NCBI GenBank assembly: GCA_003169695.1
Contig: PNAS01000073.1
Span: 134,915-198,914 of the forward strand
Length of the DNA stretch: 64,000 nucleotides
Direction: 5' to 3'
Source of the DNA: Spartobacteria bacterium
GTDB lineage: Bacteria; Verrucomicrobiota; Verrucomicrobiia; Chthoniobacterales; UBA10450
Within the stretch, counting starts at the first letter, position 1. Each line of letters opens with the position of its first letter. A program made the position numbers and the translations under genes. The notes below the pieces were generated by a model. The model searched no databases and had not been told where the DNA came from. It worked only from the letters and a program-made list of their open reading frames with translations. Below, piece by piece: positions 43,891-53,900 of this stretch.

Positions 43891-43967
43891 ACTGTTCCGA
43901 ATCACTCTAGCGCACATCGCCTGCAATGGGATGGCGTGGTGAAGGGTGCGGGAAGAGGTAGAAGAGG

Positions 43968-44074
43968 TTTCAAAATTCCCTTTTGCGCCATTTGTAGGGC
44001 GTCTGTGCCAGACGCCTCCCTGGGGCAGGTCGATTGGCGTTTCACAGAAACGCCCCACAAATCTATTTTTGAAG
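43968..44074. repeat. REPIN-like element TTTCAAAA...TTTTTGAAG, copy A
   Basis: This 107-bp element lies upstream of the pseudouridine synthase gene. From the ends inward it has TTTCAAAA / TTTTTGAA, TTGTAGGGCGT / ACGCCCCACAA, and two hairpins (GGCGTCTG-TGC-CAGACGCC and GGCGTTTC-ACA-GAAACGCC). It matches copy B at 45031-45134 along its whole length. Confidence 0.85.
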
Positions 44075-44115
44075 CCGCTTCTAGGCGCGACAGGTTATCG
44101 AGTTAGATTCTGCGC

Positions 44116-44985
44116 ATGCCGAAGCCGAGCACCGTCGAGGAGCCAGCGGAACTTCTGGCCTATCTCTTTGCCACCTGGCCCGAGGTCAAGCGCAAGCAAG
44201 TGCGGACGTGGTTGAAGTTTCAGGCGGTGACGGTAAACGAACGGCCAGTCACGCAGTTTAATCACAGCCTGCTGCCCGGCGATGTGGTTGCCATCCGCTC
44301 CGATCGCTTCGCGGTCCCGAAGACGGTGCTCGCATCTGGAATGAAAGTGTTCTTCGAAGACGCTTCACTCATCGTAATCGATAAACCGGAGAACCTGCTC
44401 AGTGTTGCCAGCGAAGCGGAACCGGAGAAGACGGCATACTTCCAACTCACCGATTATCTCCGGCGGGGAAGGGCGCACGCGCGCGATCGCGTCTGGATTG
44501 TGCATCGGCTCGATCGCGAGACATCCGGTTTGATGATTTTCGCGAAGACCGCCGCGGCGAAGCAAAATCTCCAGGCGGCTTGGGATCAGGCAGAAAAACG
44601 GTACGAGGCGGTAGTCGAAGGGAGACTCGGCGGTGCCACCGGTGTTTTTGAATCGGACCTGGATGAAACCAATCCCTTCAAAGTTTATAGCACCGCGCGC
44701 ACTCCGCGGACGCGGCACGCGGTCACGCATTATCGGGTGTTAGCGGGCGGCAAGCGCCGCACGCTTGTCGAGCTAAGGCTGGAGACCGGACGCCGGCACC
44801 AGATTAGGGTGCAACTCGCTGAGGCTGGTTGTCCGATCGTAGGCGACAAGAAATATGGGGCAAAGACCGACCCTGTGAAGCGCCTCGCGCTTCACGCTTG
44901 TGCGCTCAAGCTTCTGCATCCTGTCACACAGGAAGAACTTCGCTTCACCTCTCCGTTGCCGCGCGAACTGGCGCGGCTGGTTTGA
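44116..44985 (+). CDS. RluA-family pseudouridine synthase
   Basis: The protein has 289 residues. An S4-like RNA-binding start (VKRKQVRTWLKFQAVTVNER) precedes the synthase domain, with catalytic Asp in VHRLDRETSGLMIFAK, the YEAVVEG strand, and GRRHQIRVQLAEAGCPIVGD near the end. It isomerises uridine to pseudouridine in rRNA or tRNA; which site cannot be read. The gene is flanked on both sides by copies of the same 105-bp palindromic element, 41 nt before its start and 45 nt after its stop. Confidence 0.92.
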   Translation: MPKPSTVEEPAELLAYLFATWPEVKRKQVRTWLKFQAVTVNERPVTQFNHSLLPGDVVAIRSDRFAVPKTVLASGMKVFFEDASLIVIDKPENLLSVASEAEPEKTAYFQLTDYLRRGRAHARDRVWIVHRLDRETSGLMIFAKTAAAKQNLQAAWDQAEKRYEAVVEGRLGGATGVFESDLDETNPFKVYSTARTPRTRHAVTHYRVLAGGKRRTLVELRLETGRRHQIRVQLAEAGCPIVGDKKYGAKTDPVKRLALHACALKLLHPVTQEELRFTSPLPRELARLV

Positions 44986-45030
44986 GGAGCGCGAGTCACC
45001 TACGCGGACGGCTTGTTCTCTATACAATCG

Positions 45031-45134
45031 TTTCAAAATCCTTCTGCGCCATTGTAGGGCGTCTGTTTCAGACGCCTGCCTCGAGCAGGTCGATTGGCGT
45101 TTCACAGAAACGCCCTACAAGTCTATTTTTGAAA
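45031..45134. repeat. REPIN-like element TTTCAAAA...TTTTTGAAA, copy B
   Basis: This 104-bp element is the better-formed copy: TTTCAAAA / TTTTTGAAA ends, TTGTAGGGCGT / ACGCCCTACAA next, then perfect hairpins GGCGTCTG-TTT-CAGACGCC and GGCGTTTC-ACA-GAAACGCC on either side of a small central CCTGC-CTCGA-GCAGG hairpin. It is in the same orientation as copy A, so the two bracket the pseudouridine synthase gene as direct repeats. Confidence 0.85.
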
Positions 45135-45140
45135 CCGGCG

Positions 45141-45599
45141 TTAGTCTTTCATGCCTAACAGAGTCTTGATCTCTCTCAGGGCCTTTTTGCGGGCTTTGTC
45201 GTATGCCTGGGCATCTGCGTCGTCTCCGCTGCTAACAAATTCCTTGAGGGCTTTCGACTCTTTCAGGACCAGGTCGAGAACTTCGATCGTGTTATTGATG
45301 AATTGGGTGTCATTTTTGCTCAACGTGTCAGCATCAACGAGCTTATTCATTTGCTCCTTCATGCCCTGCGTGATGTTGATATAGGTGGTGACGAAATTCG
45401 TGGCCTCGCCAGACTTGTACGTTTTGGCCACGAAGGCATCGGCGAGCGTCCCGACCGCCATGTGAGTAAGGAGGACGGATTGACCCGTCGTGTATCCGAG
45501 CGTGTTCAAAAGCACGGTGTCGTCCGAGGCGGCGCGACAGAGGGGTGCGCTCGCAAAAACGAACACAGTCAAAACGCTGAAAAGAAGTTTGGAATTCAT
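45141..45599 (-). CDS. Small secreted helical protein of unknown function
   Basis: The protein has 152 residues. A signal peptide (about 1-23, MNSKLLFSVLTVFVFASAPL followed by CRA-A) is followed by a mostly helical mature part with no cysteines: LNTLGYTTGQSVLLTHMAVG, AKTYKSGEATNFVTTYINI, MNKLVDADTLSKNDTQFIN and a charged C-terminal helix. No family recognised. The gene stands alone next to REPIN copy B, whose right end is about 6 bases from the stop codon. Confidence 0.7.
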   Translation of the reverse strand: MNSKLLFSVLTVFVFASAPLCRAASDDTVLLNTLGYTTGQSVLLTHMAVGTLADAFVAKTYKSGEATNFVTTYINITQGMKEQMNKLVDADTLSKNDTQFINNTIEVLDLVLKESKALKEFVSSGDDADAQAYDKARKKALREIKTLLGMKD

Positions 45600-45672
45600 A
45601 TTTCGCAGTTATGGGGAGGGGGCGCTTGCCTGTCAAGCGTTTGCCGATACTAGGCCATGGAGGGCGGCAGTT

Positions 45673-47427
45673 TTACTCGCCGAAAAGTCGCAACTGCTCT
45701 TGCCGAGGTCGCTCGATCTTCGCCGCTGGGGAGGCGAGAAGATCCCGCAATCCCGAGTTGCGTTCCGCGCGACGACTCACAGCCTTGGCGAAAACCGCTT
45801 CATTCCACCAGAGCTCGACCTGCGAACGTGCCCGAGTCAATCCGGTGTAGATCAGTTCCCGGCTCAGGACGGGCGCGTCCCGATCAGGAAGGATAAACAA
45901 GACGCGGTCGAATTCCGATCCCTGACTCTTATGGACCGTCATGGCATAGGCAGCTTCGTGTTGTGGTAATCGTGCCGGCGCGAATCGGCGCAGCGTGTTC
46001 TCCTTCCCAACAAACCAAGCCCAAAGCTGCTTCGGGTTCTCCTTCGCCTCGGTGTCGGGAAGGAGAACGCCGACATCCCCGTTGTATAGCTCCAACAGAT
46101 GGTCGTTTTGCGTAATCAGAATTGGCTTCCCCGCATAACTCGCGGTGACCTGTTGCGGAATCAGTTTAGCTTCCTGCAATATAACCTCGATCTTCCGGTT
46201 TAGCCCCTCAACCCCGAACGGTCCGCGACGGAGAGCTGCAAGTACGCGAAAAGTCTTTAGTTGTGCAAGCGCGGCTGCCGGCTCTTTCTCGGCCGCGAAG
46301 GCGGAATAGCTTGTCAGAACGACCTTGGAAAGCTTTGCAGCGATCTCGCGAGGTTCGTGAGGTTCGGAGGAAATAAGGTCCGGGTAGGATTGTTCCCGCA
46401 GGATTCGCACGGCTTCATCGGCATTGCCTTTCCGGATGGCGACGCAAAGATGATGGATCCCGCTCGACTTGCTAAAGCGGTAATTTTTATCCAGGGTTAC
46501 GACCGCCCGGCAAAGCGGGCTCGTTGCAGATCCAGCGGCGTCCACGATGTCCGCCAGCACGGCGCCAGGTTCCACTGAAGCGAGTTGATCGCGGTCGCCG
46601 AGCAGGATCACGCGGCAATGCCCCGGCAGCGCATCGAAAAGCTTGCAAAGGAGAGGAAGCGCCACCATCGACGCCTCGTCGATCACGAGGAGGTCAATCG
46701 GAAGTGGATTCTGTTGATTGTGCCGGAAGTAAACGGAGTTACCCTTGAATCCAAGGAGCCGATGGATGGTCGAAGCCCTTCTCGGCATGCGAACCTTTAC
46801 TTCTTCAGGACACTTAACGAGGCCAAGCCCTGTTCGGACGGTTTCCTCCAACCTGGCGGCTGCTTTTCCGGTCGGCGCTGCTAACGCCACGCGGAGACGA
46901 TCGGCTCCCTCTTCTTGAAGCAGGTGGGCCAGGATATGCAACACGGTGGTTGTTTTGCCCGTTCCGGGTCCACCAGAGATAATGGTAAGGTTATTCTTAA
47001 CCGCTGCGTCGATTGCGCCGGCTCGTGTCCCGGCCTTGGCTTTGTTCGATGGCTGGTTGCTCGCTGCTTTCTCGCAAAGCACGGCGGCCAGGCGTTGTTC
47101 GTAGTTCCAGTAACGGCGCAAATACAGGCGATTCGAGTCATCGACGATCAGCGGTGTTTGGTCACCCGGTCCGCCTACTGCTTTCGAATTGGCGAGGACT
47201 GATCGCCATTCCAAGACGGTCGGCCACTTAAGGGAATCAGCCACTCCCGCTTCGTCCGAAAGCGGAGGAGCCATTGTCAGGAGGAGACAAGTATTTCCAT
47301 CCCTCGTTGCGCGGCTGAGGTGTGCCGCAACCCGGGACATCAGGTCGTGATCCCCGCCGAATCGTCTGATGAACTCGGCAAAGTGACGATCGATGTCAAC
47401 GAACTCTGGTTTCACGACGTGGCTCAT
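45673..47427 (-). CDS. recD: Exodeoxyribonuclease V alpha subunit (RecD helicase)
   Basis: The protein has 584 residues, a 5'-3' SF1B helicase subunit of RecBCD. The N-terminal wedge-like domain precedes the motor: Walker A ISGGPGTGKTTTVLHIL (about 154-170), Walker B LLVIDEASMVALPLL, motif III VILLGDRDQLASVEPGAVL, and motif VI AMTVHKSQGSEFDRVLFIL near the end with TGLTRARSQVELWW. It starts inside the last codons of recB (4-base ATGA-type overlap). Together with recB and recC it forms a single operon for double-strand break repair and degradation of foreign linear DNA. Confidence 0.95.
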   Translation of the reverse strand: MSHVVKPEFVDIDRHFAEFIRRFGGDHDLMSRVAAHLSRATRDGNTCLLLTMAPPLSDEAGVADSLKWPTVLEWRSVLANSKAVGGPGDQTPLIVDDSNRLYLRRYWNYEQRLAAVLCEKAASNQPSNKAKAGTRAGAIDAAVKNNLTIISGGPGTGKTTTVLHILAHLLQEEGADRLRVALAAPTGKAAARLEETVRTGLGLVKCPEEVKVRMPRRASTIHRLLGFKGNSVYFRHNQQNPLPIDLLVIDEASMVALPLLCKLFDALPGHCRVILLGDRDQLASVEPGAVLADIVDAAGSATSPLCRAVVTLDKNYRFSKSSGIHHLCVAIRKGNADEAVRILREQSYPDLISSEPHEPREIAAKLSKVVLTSYSAFAAEKEPAAALAQLKTFRVLAALRRGPFGVEGLNRKIEVILQEAKLIPQQVTASYAGKPILITQNDHLLELYNGDVGVLLPDTEAKENPKQLWAWFVGKENTLRRFAPARLPQHEAAYAMTVHKSQGSEFDRVLFILPDRDAPVLSRELIYTGLTRARSQVELWWNEAVFAKAVSRRAERNSGLRDLLASPAAKIERPRQEQLRLFGE

Positions 47428-50400
47428 GAGATCAGTGCCGCAAGGCCTTTGACTGTTGCCGCTGCGGGGCGGTCACGAAAGATTCCACGGGACGGATCGG
47501 CCGGGTCGATGCCGCGCAGGAAGATATAATAAACGCCGCCGAAATGAGTCTCGTAATCGTAGCCGGGCAAGCGCTTCTGAAGGAACAGGTCCACGGCCAG
47601 GGTGTAGAGGTGGTACTGAAGGTAGTAGTTATGTTCGAGCATGGCTCGTTGCATACCTTCCAGCCCGTAGTCTGTCGACTGACTCCCCAGCCAGTTCGAT
47701 TTCCAGTCAATCAGGTAATAACGATCTTTGACGCGGAAGAGTAGATCGATAGCGCCACGCAGGAATCCATCGACCGGATCGAAGCGGAGGCTTCCCATCC
47801 GTGCACGAATATCACCGGCCAGGGCGATGCAGCGGTTGATCGTCTTAACGAGACTCGCAGGTGTCAGGTGGGCCAGAGGGTAGGAGAACTCTACTTCCGA
47901 AAGCCGCTCCCGCTTCGGAATATCGAGTAAGCGGATACCGGGATCGAGTTCCACGTCCATCAGTTGCAGAAGGATCTGGTTGATGGCCGGCCGATGCAGA
48001 GTCTGGGAGAACCCATAAGTTCGAAGCTTGCTGTCAATCAGAGTGGAAAGATCTCCCAGGTCCTGGAAGTCCAGGTGTTCGAGCACATCATGAAAGAAAT
48101 CCCCGGTCCGGCGGCCGCGATCAAAAGTGCAGATCGAGAGATCGGTTTTATCGCGCGCAGGCTCGATTACCGTATCGGCCTCACTCGAAGGACCAGCGTC
48201 AATATCCTCCAGCTCCGTCGCGGCGACATTGAGACCGCTAAAACTGGCGGTCATTGCGACCTTCGAAATCTTTCCGTTAAATAGCCGGGACTGAAGTGTT
48301 GTGATTAGGGGCGTTTCATCCTGGACCCGGCGTAATTCACCTGGCGCTGAAGATGCGGAGACACAACCCTGTGAAGATTGAGCGAATGCGCGCACTTGGT
48401 CGAATAGAGATTCGTCGCTGGACGACTCAAAAAGATGAGCGAGTGGCGACTTATCGGTCCTTTGCCCGGGCAGGTAAATATAGCAGCGGTTCATCGCTCG
48501 AGTGAGCGCAGCGTAGAGAAGGCGCAATTCCTCTGCCTTCACTTCTTCGCTTTGCCAATCCTGGTGTTGTTTTGCGCCAGCGTTTTTCCCGCGCAGATCA
48601 AAGGTAAGACGCTTCTTCGGATCATCACGATCGTGAAACAACAGGTCCTTGTGGCCCGAGAACTCTGCGTCCGTCCAAAGGAACGGACAGAAAATAATCG
48701 GGTATTCCAGTCCTTTGCTCTTGTGGATGGTGACGATCTGCACCGCATCATCGTCGCTCTCCAGCCGCAGTTGGAATCGATCTTCCGATACCTTTTCATT
48801 CTCTCTCTGCTCACGTAACCATGAACAGACTGCGTCCGGTGTAAGGCTCATGGTGCTTTCCGCTTCGTGCAGGAGCTCCGCAAGGTGCAGGAAGTTTGTT
48901 AACCGTCGCTCACCCGCCGGCAAATGAACCAGGCGCGCCCGCACTTGCTGGGAAACAAGGAGATGCCGGAACATCGCGGTAAAGCAGCCGTCGCTCCATT
49001 TTAGCCTCCAATCCGTGAAGCGATCGAGCCAGGCCTGTCGCTCCGCATCGTTCCGTTCGAGGGAAAAAAGGTCCTTTGCGTCGAAACCGATCAGAATAGT
49101 GGCGAGCGCAGCTTTAAGCAGGCTATCGCGCCGGGGATCGATCACACCCTGGAGAAAACGCTGCAATTCGCGCGCTTCATCGGAAGCAAAGACACTTCGA
49201 TCACTTTGCACCACACTCCGGATGCCTCGCTCACGGAGCACAACCTGGAGCATCTCCGCCTGATTATGTTTGCGAACAAGAATCGCCATGTCGCGGTAGT
49301 GCAGGGAGCTCTCTCCCAAATGTGCGTCGGATGCCGCCAACGCGGCGATGTCGTCACTTACCCATTTGCAGACAAGTTCGGCGGGTTTGTCCTGGGTTGA
49401 GCTGGCTTGATCTTCAGCGGGACTTACCAGTCGAAAATGCAGCGCTGCCGCAGCGTCGTCGGAGTTCGTTAAGGGACGAACAATCGGCTCCTTCGGAGCG
49501 TGCACCTCATGATATTGAATCTGCGGAAAGATGAAGGGCTGCTCAGTCTGAAGAAACAGGTTATTGATCGCGGCGAGAAGCGGTGCTTCCGAGCGCCAGT
49601 TCGTGGTCAGGGTAAACGTCCGATCAGCTTTCTTCGCTGCTTCGAAGTAGGTAAAGACATCGGCTCCGCGGAAGCCGTAGATAGCCTGCTTGGGATCCCC
49701 GATGAGGAAGAGGCGATGATCCTTGGGACGGAAGATGGTTCGGAAGATTTCGTATTGTGCGGGATCGGTATCCTGAAACTCGTCGATCAAGGCCGCGGAG
49801 TACTTGTCGCCGATGGCGCGGGCGAGCGTGCTGCCTCCTTCCTGCCTGAGCGCATCACGCAGGCCGGTGATAAGATCGTCATAGGTAACCGTGTTGGTTC
49901 GCGCTTTCCGCTTCGGCAGTTCGCCTTGGGCGAATTCCAGGAACTCATGCGTGAGCTGGTTGAACAACGCTCCCACCGCCCGGCAAAAATCCGAACTGAG
50001 CGTGAAGAATCGATGCTCGGGCGCGGTCCCGGTTCCTTTCGTTCCCGCGGCAATAGCCTCCGAGCTGACTTCCGCCAGTGCGCGAATGCTTTCCGGAGCT
50101 GCAGAATCGAAGTCCGCGCACGCTTCCGCGATCATCGAAATGATCTCTGTGACTCGCTCCGGCCCGAACTTCTTTTTGTCGCGGGAAAGGCCGCCATGTC
50201 CACGAAGGAGCGCCTCGATCTCCCCGTGATGGCTGGTCCATTCTTTTGTCAGGGCAGCAAAGGTCTTTTCGGTGGCTTGTAAAAGCGCACGGCAGGACTC
50301 GGTTTCGGCCGGAGGCAGGATAACAAGATCGGGATGGCTCCGTGTTCTTTCCAATAGCTCTACCCAGTCTTCGAGCGACCGCTTCCAGGCCATCGCCAAC

Positions 50401-50906
50401 TTGGGCAGAAGAGGCTTGGCCTCATAGAAACGCAACCGCCAGAAGTCGCGAGCCACTTCTTCAAAGAGAGGTTTCGGGTCGGTTACTAGAGTTGTGTCAA
50501 AGCGCGCGCCGCTCTCGAACGCATAATCGTTCAGCATCCGCTGACAGAACCCGTGAATGGTGAAGATCTGCGCCTCATCGAAGCTTTGGATCGCCAGATC
50601 CAGTTCGCGGATGCCAATGGCCTTATCGCCCCTTCTGAGGAACGCATCGACAATGGCATCCTTCGAGACGCCGTGGTAGAGATCTTCCAGCGCGGATTGC
50701 AGGCGTTGCCGAATGCGACTGCGCAATTCCTGCGTCGCCGCCTCCGTGAAGGTGACCGCCAGGATACCGCGGATCTGAAGATTTTTCTCGAGAATGAGGC
50801 GCAGGATCAGGCCGGTGATCGAATAGGTCTTGCCCGTGCCGGCACTGGCCTCGATCAAGGTCACACCGGCATCGAGGGGAGCAGTGGTAATATCGAAGGG
50901 AGTCAT
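47424..50906 (-). CDS. recB: Exodeoxyribonuclease V beta subunit (RecB helicase-nuclease)
   Basis: The protein has 1160 residues. The 3'-5' SF1A motor carries Walker A LIEASAGTGKTYSITGLIL (about 16-34), motif II ALIDEFQDTDPAQYEIF, motif III LFLIGDPKQAIYGFRG and motif VI-like LRLLYAALTRAMNRCYIYLP. The C-terminal nuclease domain has GAIDLLFRVKDRYYLIDWKSN with the catalytic Asp-x-Lys. The start is the ATG at 50906 with GGAGGAG two bases upstream; a longer frame to 51188 lies inside recC. It overlaps recC by 4 bases and recD by 4 bases. Confidence 0.96.
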   Translation of the reverse strand: MTPFDITTAPLDAGVTLIEASAGTGKTYSITGLILRLILEKNLQIRGILAVTFTEAATQELRSRIRQRLQSALEDLYHGVSKDAIVDAFLRRGDKAIGIRELDLAIQSFDEAQIFTIHGFCQRMLNDYAFESGARFDTTLVTDPKPLFEEVARDFWRLRFYEAKPLLPKLAMAWKRSLEDWVELLERTRSHPDLVILPPAETESCRALLQATEKTFAALTKEWTSHHGEIEALLRGHGGLSRDKKKFGPERVTEIISMIAEACADFDSAAPESIRALAEVSSEAIAAGTKGTGTAPEHRFFTLSSDFCRAVGALFNQLTHEFLEFAQGELPKRKARTNTVTYDDLITGLRDALRQEGGSTLARAIGDKYSAALIDEFQDTDPAQYEIFRTIFRPKDHRLFLIGDPKQAIYGFRGADVFTYFEAAKKADRTFTLTTNWRSEAPLLAAINNLFLQTEQPFIFPQIQYHEVHAPKEPIVRPLTNSDDAAAALHFRLVSPAEDQASSTQDKPAELVCKWVSDDIAALAASDAHLGESSLHYRDMAILVRKHNQAEMLQVVLRERGIRSVVQSDRSVFASDEARELQRFLQGVIDPRRDSLLKAALATILIGFDAKDLFSLERNDAERQAWLDRFTDWRLKWSDGCFTAMFRHLLVSQQVRARLVHLPAGERRLTNFLHLAELLHEAESTMSLTPDAVCSWLREQRENEKVSEDRFQLRLESDDDAVQIVTIHKSKGLEYPIIFCPFLWTDAEFSGHKDLLFHDRDDPKKRLTFDLRGKNAGAKQHQDWQSEEVKAEELRLLYAALTRAMNRCYIYLPGQRTDKSPLAHLFESSSDESLFDQVRAFAQSSQGCVSASSAPGELRRVQDETPLITTLQSRLFNGKISKVAMTASFSGLNVAATELEDIDAGPSSEADTVIEPARDKTDLSICTFDRGRRTGDFFHDVLEHLDFQDLGDLSTLIDSKLRTYGFSQTLHRPAINQILLQLMDVELDPGIRLLDIPKRERLSEVEFSYPLAHLTPASLVKTINRCIALAGDIRARMGSLRFDPVDGFLRGAIDLLFRVKDRYYLIDWKSNWLGSQSTDYGLEGMQRAMLEHNYYLQYHLYTLAVDLFLQKRLPGYDYETHFGGVYYIFLRGIDPADPSRGIFRDRPAAATVKGLAALIS

Positions 50907-53900
50907 AGCTCCTCCCGCTTGGCGTGCTGAAGCATTGGCCCGAAAACGAGCCGTGCCAGCGCGGTGAAACGTTCGTCTAGAGAATCGGGACCGTCGAAGC
51001 AGCGCGCGATGAAAACATCGTCCTTTTCTCCCTCGCGCTTTTCGTTCTTCCGCCACATGCCGTCCCATTTGTCGCTCGCCTTCTTGAAAGGGTCTCCCTT
51101 TCCCGATAGCTCTGCTTCGACGAAGGCCATCCCGCTGGCGGGAAAGAAGCGCAGAGGCAGCATTAAGCCCTGCCAGAAAAGTTCGCACAGTGTTTGTAAT
51201 TCAGCGCGAGCCGAGGTGACCGGGCCGAAGGTAACGACCGCATCTTTTCCGATCAGCACGGTCTCTGCCGCGCCGTCTTCTGCCAGAGCACATAAGACAA
51301 GGTGCTCGATCCACGCGCGGAGATAGTCCTTTGGATTCAGTTTGGCCGTGCGAAAGAAAACGCTTTTTCCCTGGTAAAGAGAATGAATCTTGCCGCCAAG
51401 GCGGAACGTCTTCAGTTGCAGGTCAACGTCAACGGGTTCATCCTTTTTCCCGCCGTCGATATGGCCCTGGACAACCTGGGCCAGCTTCTGCACCTCCAGC
51501 CTCATGGACCGGAGTTGAAGCTCACCAATCACTCCCGCCGGCAATATTCCGCGGGCCTGGAATACTGCGGGAGGCAACAGTTCTCCCGTTTCCAGCTCAT
51601 CCGCCAGCAGCTCCTGCTTAATTAGATACTGTTCCAGGTTATCAAGCTGGAAAGGTTCGTTGTCGCTCAAGCAGTCGTCTCTCTCCCAGAGCGAGAGCCC
51701 CAGCCGCTTCCTCACGAAGTATTTTGAAGGATTTTTCCAGAAGTCGATCAACTCCCGCAGCTCCAGGCTGTGATTCGACTCCTCGATCTGGGGCAGGGGA
51801 TCAGTAATGAACGGAGGCATCTCGGGCGCGCGTCTCGCCGTAATGCTTCGACTGGCTTCCGCATTCGCTTCCGAGTAACTAAAAAAGCGCTCATCCATCC
51901 CGGCAGCAGAAAAGTAGCGTAAGCTAAACGCTTGCAGGGGATGCTCCGTGAGCACGAACTCTCTGGCCGATTCCTTTTTGGGGAATACGAACGCCTGATC
52001 CAGGTAATCGAAAAGCTCGCTCACCACTACCGATGGAGGGATCTCCTTGTTATGAACGGCCGAGCGTCCGACATAACTGATCAAGAGTTTTTCTTGCGCG
52101 GAAAGAAGCGTTTCAAGAAAGGAGTAACGGTCGTCCTGCCGGGCAGAAGGATCGCCGGTGCGCGCCGATCGTGCCATGAGGTCGAATTGCGCAGGCTGAG
52201 GCCGGCGCGGAAAGGCTTGATCGTTGATTCCGAGAAGGCAGACCACGCGAGCCGGAATGCTGCGGACCGGTTTCAGCGCGCAAAAGGTCACGTGCCCCTT
52301 AAAGAACTGTCCTCGTTGCTCCATGGTCGCGAGTTGCTCGGCCAGGTAATGACGCACTACGCGAAAATCGACGTTCGCTCCGGCGTCGGCGGAATCCCGG
52401 AGCGTTCGCAATTGATCGACGGTTGTTCGCAGAAAGCGGACATCCCGAAGTTCTTCTTCGCCGGCCGGGTCGAGAAACTGTCCGATTGTCTCCAGGAGAG
52501 GTTCGACCCAGTTAGCCAACGGGCGAGGGTGCTCGAGGTTCTCCGTTAATCGAAACAAAGCTTCGGTCGCAGAGATGAAGCGTCCCAGAACTTCGGCGCC
52601 ATCGCCTTCTACTTCGCCATGAGGCAGGACACCTTCGAAGAGGTGCTTGCCTTCACCTGGCATCGAATAACCAAGGAGCAAGCGGTTAAGCCCGTAACGC
52701 CACGTATTGGCGTCCAGCGCGGGCAGGCCTATCCGAGCCCGGTCGGCGGCGTCGACACCCCAGCGGATCGCGGTTTCTTCAATCCAATCGCGGATCAAAG
52801 AGAGATCTTCATCACTGAAGCGAAACCGGCGCCTGAAAGCGCGCGAGCCAAGCAGAGCGAAGATTTGCGGCGCGGTGTAGCGGCTGCCCGGCAGATCCAG
52901 AAGCGTCATGAACGTGTCGATTGGCAAGCTCTCACTCCGCGGATGGCGATCAGCCAGGGCGTAGGGAATGCGCATGGACTCGCTCTCGGGATAACCAAAG
53001 ACGCCGCGGATGAAAGGCGCGTACTTCTCGATTTCCGGTGTCATGACAATAATATCGCGCGGTTGCAGATTGGGCATTGTCTCAAAGCAATCCAGCAACT
53101 GATCGTACAGAACTTCGACTTCTCTCATCGGCGAGTGGCACGCGTGAAGCACAAGCGATCGATCGCCTGACTCGACCATCACTCGAGGAGCCGCCTCATT
53201 GTTACTATCGGATTCAGCGCCTCGGTTCTTAGCGCTGAGGATATCGGACTTTAGGGTGCCAAGTAGAGTAACGGGCTGGAACTCCTTGAACTCTTCGCTC
53301 CCATTTTCGACCGCTACGCCCAGCCTTTCGTCTATTTCAAGAAGTAAGTCAGTCAGGTCTGCATCAACCTTCCCCCAGGAAGTAACGAGAGGGTTACTCG
53401 TCGCTGGGTCAGAAGGGCTGAGGCCGAGACGCGCACGTTGTTTTGCCGTGGGATCATTTCCTCGATACTCCCGCGACGGCCTTAAGAGGAACAAATGCAC
53501 CTCCCTGACTCGGGCCAGTTGGAAAAGGAGTTCAAGGTAGGCTGGAGGCAAGCTGGTAGGAGCGAAGACCGAGATGCGCTCTGGAAGGTCAAGCTGGTTA
53601 ACGTTTTCAAATCCGCGAGCGCGCAGACGATCGAGTGCTTGATCAAAACCGGGCGCTTCGCCGAGCTGTCGCCATAACGCCGCCTGCCACGCTTCATCCT
53701 CGCTCAGAGCTTTCCTTGACGCTGTCCAACCTGAAACCATGTCTGGCCGGTAAACGCGGTATTGGTCGAAGAGATTGGCCACCCTGATGGCAAGGTGGAA
53801 GCGTTTCAAGGAGTCGCCGTCGCGCAGATATTTGGCCACGGGCGCAAACTCCTTCCGCGTGAGACACCGTGGCAGGAGCGAATCGATCTTCCAGGTGAGA

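Noticed and set aside
43891..44058. N-terminal extension of the spermidine-synthase-like protein into the upstream repeat
   Set aside because: The extension is encoded by the REPIN-like element and lacks family similarity; the ATG at 43890 begins the conserved part.
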